Source: Winogradskyella sp046545555 (GTDB taxonomy: Bacteria > Bacteroidota > Bacteroidia > Flavobacteriales > Flavobacteriaceae). From it: a DNA stretch of 64,000 nucleotides. The stretch is from contig NZ_JBHZTH010000001.1 in NCBI RefSeq assembly GCF_046545555.1, forward strand, positions 1,922,001 through 1,986,000, read 5' to 3'. Below are positions 61,856 to 64,000 of the stretch, piece by piece. A program made the translations under genes and the position numbers. Numbering within the stretch: position 1 is the first letter of the stretch; each line of letters opens with the position of its first letter. Under the pieces are notes generated by a model that was not told where the DNA came from, did no database searches, and saw only the letters and a program-made list of their open reading frames with translations.

Positions 61856-64000
61856 ATGGATAATAAAAACACAGATTCATTTGAAATTAATAACGGTGAC
61901 GCAAGTCAATGTCCTTTTTTAAGTGGAACACAAAAATCAAGCGCTGGTGGTGGTGTAAAAAATAGAGACTGGTGGCCAAACGAATTAAAATTAAACATCC
62001 TTAGACAACATGCATTGAAGAACGACCCAATGGGTAAGGATTTTGATTATGCTGCTGAGTTTAATAGTGTTGATTACGAAGAATTAAAACAAGATGTTTT
62101 AAATCTAATGACAGATTCTCAAGATTGGTGGCCTGCAGATTATGGCCATTATGGTGGATTTATGATTCGTATGGCATGGCATAGTGCAGGAACTTACAGA
62201 GTCGGTGATGGTCGCGGAGGCGCTGGTACAGGTAATCAACGTTTTGCGCCAATTAATAGCTGGCCAGACAATGGTAATTTAGATAAAGCACGTTTATTAC
62301 TATGGCCAATTAAAAAGAAATATGGTAGAAAAGTATCTTGGGCAGATTTAATGATCTTAGCTGGTAACGCAGCTTTAGAATCTATGGGCTTTCCAACATT
62401 TGGTTTTGCTGGTGGTAGAGAAGATATATGGGAGCCAGAACAAGATGTATATTGGGGAAGTGAAACAGAATGGGGTGCAAATGAAGATAGATATAAAGGT
62501 GATGATTATAATACTCGAGACTTAGAGGATCCTCTTGCAGCAGTAATGATGGGTTGGATATATGTAAACCCAGAAGGACCAGACGGAAACCCAGATCCAA
62601 TGGGCTCTGCAAAAGATGTTAGAGAAACTTTTGGGCGTATGGCTATGAATGATGAAGAAACTGTGGCGTTAGTTGCTGGTGGACATACGTTTGGTAAAGC
62701 ACATGGTGCAGCCGATCCAAACCAATATGTTGGTGCTGAACCGCATGGTGCGCCAATTGAAGAGATGAGTATGGGGTGGAAAAACTCATATAAGAGTGGT
62801 GTATTAGATGATGTAATTACAAGTGGTATCGAAGGTGCATGGACGCCTAACCCAACACAATGGGATGCAGATTATTTCGATGTATTATTAAATTATGATT
62901 GGGAGTTAACTAAAAGCCCTGCAGGTGCGCACCAATGGACACCAACTGCTGCTTCTAAAGCTAAAATGGCTCCAACAGCTGGTGGAAATGGACACCAAGC
63001 GTTAATGATGACGACAGCTGATATTGCTTTAAAAACAGATCCATCATATTTAGAAATCTCAAAACGTTTTCACGAAGATCATAAAGCGTTTGAAGATGCA
63101 TTTGCAAGAGCATGGTTTAAATTAACACATAGAGATATGGGACCAATAGATCGTTACTTAGGTCCTGAAGTACCAAGTGAAGAATTAATATGGCAAGATC
63201 CAGTTCCAAAGGTGGATTACACATTAAGTGATTCGGATATTGATAGCTTAAAGAAAATGATTTTAGCTTCTGGTTTAACAGTTTCTGAGCTAGTAAGAAC
63301 TGCTTGGGCATCAGCATCAACATATAGAGGATCTGATAAACGAGGTGGTGCAAATGGTGCTCGTGTGCGATTAGAACCACAGCGCAGTTGGAAAGTAAAT
63401 AATCCAGAAGAACTTAATAAAGTATTGAATGTACTAGAAGGTATTCAGAATGAATTTAGTGGATCCGTATCTATTGCAGATTTAATTGTTTTGGCTGGTA
63501 CTGCTGCGATTGAAGAAGCAGCTAGCAACGCTGGTCATTCAGTTTCTGTGCCATTTAGTCAAGGTAGAGGCGATGCATCACAAGAGCAAACAGATATAGA
63601 GCAATTTAATTATTTAAAGCCAGTTGGTGACGGATTTAGAAATTACCAAAATGCGAATCTAGATATTGCTGCTGAAGACTTATTAATAGATAAAGCAAAC
63701 CTAATGGGCTTATCAATCCCTGAAATGACAGCCTTAGTAGGTGGAATGCGTGTATTAGGAGCAAACTATGACGGTTCTCTTCATGGAGTATTTACTGATA
63801 ATGTTGGTCACTTAACTAATGACTTCTTTAAAAATTTAGTTGACATGACTTATACATGGAGTGCTACGTCTACCGATGATAAATTATTTGAAGGACGCGA
63901 TCGTAGAACAGGAGCCGTTAAATTTACAGGTACTAGAGCAGATTTAATTTTTGGATCTAATTCAGAATTGAGAGCTGTAGCTGAAGTTTATGGAGCAAAT
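61856..64000 (+). CDS. katG: Catalase-peroxidase KatG, N-terminal 715 codons
   Basis: The frame is open from ATG 61856 to the window edge. KatG breaks down hydrogen peroxide and some organic peroxides with a haem. The distal site has Trp108-His109 in RMAWHSAGTYR, the Tyr236 in WIYVNPEGP and Met262 in GRMAMND, which together make the Trp-Tyr-Met adduct needed for catalase activity. The proximal haem ligand is His277 in GGHTFGKAHG. The duplicated C-terminal half is visible up to its last part; the family is usually about 730-750 residues, so little is missing. The 212-base upstream gap is AT-rich and shows no clear box or OxyR/PerR site. Confidence 0.97.
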   Translation, partial: MDNKNTDSFEINNGDASQCPFLSGTQKSSAGGGVKNRDWWPNELKLNILRQHALKNDPMGKDFDYAAEFNSVDYEELKQDVLNLMTDSQDWWPADYGHYGGFMIRMAWHSAGTYRVGDGRGGAGTGNQRFAPINSWPDNGNLDKARLLLWPIKKKYGRKVSWADLMILAGNAALESMGFPTFGFAGGREDIWEPEQDVYWGSETEWGANEDRYKGDDYNTRDLEDPLAAVMMGWIYVNPEGPDGNPDPMGSAKDVRETFGRMAMNDEETVALVAGGHTFGKAHGAADPNQYVGAEPHGAPIEEMSMGWKNSYKSGVLDDVITSGIEGAWTPNPTQWDADYFDVLLNYDWELTKSPAGAHQWTPTAASKAKMAPTAGGNGHQALMMTTADIALKTDPSYLEISKRFHEDHKAFEDAFARAWFKLTHRDMGPIDRYLGPEVPSEELIWQDPVPKVDYTLSDSDIDSLKKMILASGLTVSELVRTAWASASTYRGSDKRGGANGARVRLEPQRSWKVNNPEELNKVLNVLEGIQNEFSGSVSIADLIVLAGTAAIEEAASNAGHSVSVPFSQGRGDASQEQTDIEQFNYLKPVGDGFRNYQNANLDIAAEDLLIDKANLMGLSIPEMTALVGGMRVLGANYDGSLHGVFTDNVGHLTNDFFKNLVDMTYTWSATSTDDKLFEGRDRRTGAVKFTGTRADLIFGSNSELRAVAEVYGAN

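Noticed and set aside
1..64000. CRISPR arrays, rRNA, tRNA, insertion sequences, prophage
   Set aside because: No direct-repeat array, cloverleaf-like segment, transposase, integrase or phage structural gene was recognised anywhere in the window.

Overview
The window is AT-rich chromosomal DNA from a member of Bacteroidota, most likely a marine member of the family Flavobacteriaceae. Four things support this: promoter boxes of the Bacteroidota type (TTG, about 20 bases, TAnnTTTG) with almost no Shine-Dalgarno sequences; two kinds of machinery typical of the group, type IX secretion (a PorD-like protein and three cargo proteins with C-terminal sorting domains) and a bacillithiol protein (YtxJ); the flavobacterial gene order bamD-rpoZ-coaBC-porD-recN; and families such as DUF5686, DUF6503 and CarboxypepD_reg-like proteins. 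No prophage, insertion sequence, CRISPR array, rRNA or tRNA was seen. The only RNA gene recognised is the small SRP RNA at about 55.57 kb.

Layout. 0-5.4 kb is a plus-strand housekeeping block: bamD (cut by the window edge), rpoZ, coaBC, porD-like, recN and fabI, closed by a strong terminator. 5.5-11.9 kb holds three secreted proteins with type IX sorting tails; two FG-GAP/ASPIC-UnbV paralogues flank a large adhesin-like protein with two exact-length internal repeats. 11.9-17.3 kb carries a glycosyltransferase, a YbbR-like protein, coaE, a RprXY-like two-component pair and a VanZ-like protein. 17.3-24.4 kb is a minus-strand run: miaA, a potassium channel, an exonuclease/GIY-YIG fusion, YggS, DUF1015, a hydroxyacyl-CoA dehydrogenase and a Gfo/Idh/MocA oxidoreductase. 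24.6-32.2 kb mixes pcm, an S15/CocE hydrolase, small membrane proteins, a DUF5686 outer-membrane protein, smpB and a DUF6503 lipoprotein.

32.3-36.4 kb is the most accessory-looking stretch: a compact four-gene minus-strand operon (SDR, SMP-30-like propeller, glycosyltransferase with an extra C-terminal domain, ATP-grasp ligase) that may build or decorate a small glycan. 36.6-43.3 kb has a phosphatase fusion, deoC, a TetR regulator with two clear operators controlling itself and a thioesterase, a TraB-like protein and clpB. 43.5-54.4 kb has ytxJ, a methyltransferase, two tandem paralogous lipoproteins, fumarylacetoacetase, glyA, a beta-helix lipoprotein and small proteins. 54.4-64 kb has a glutaminyl cyclase, the SRP RNA, an SDR, two small lipoproteins, a transaldolase-like aldolase, a redox-dead TlpA-like lipoprotein, an ABC-F ATPase with one consensus ATP site, a DUF2007 protein and the first 715 codons of katG.

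The strongest leads are the TetR operator pair, a family of 20-21 base palindromic dispersed elements (four copies), the asymmetric ABC-F protein, the exonuclease gene lacking any ATG/GTG/TTG start, the NTF2-like/histidine-phosphatase fusion, and the four-gene glycan operon. Functions are read from sequence motifs alone; no database search was run.
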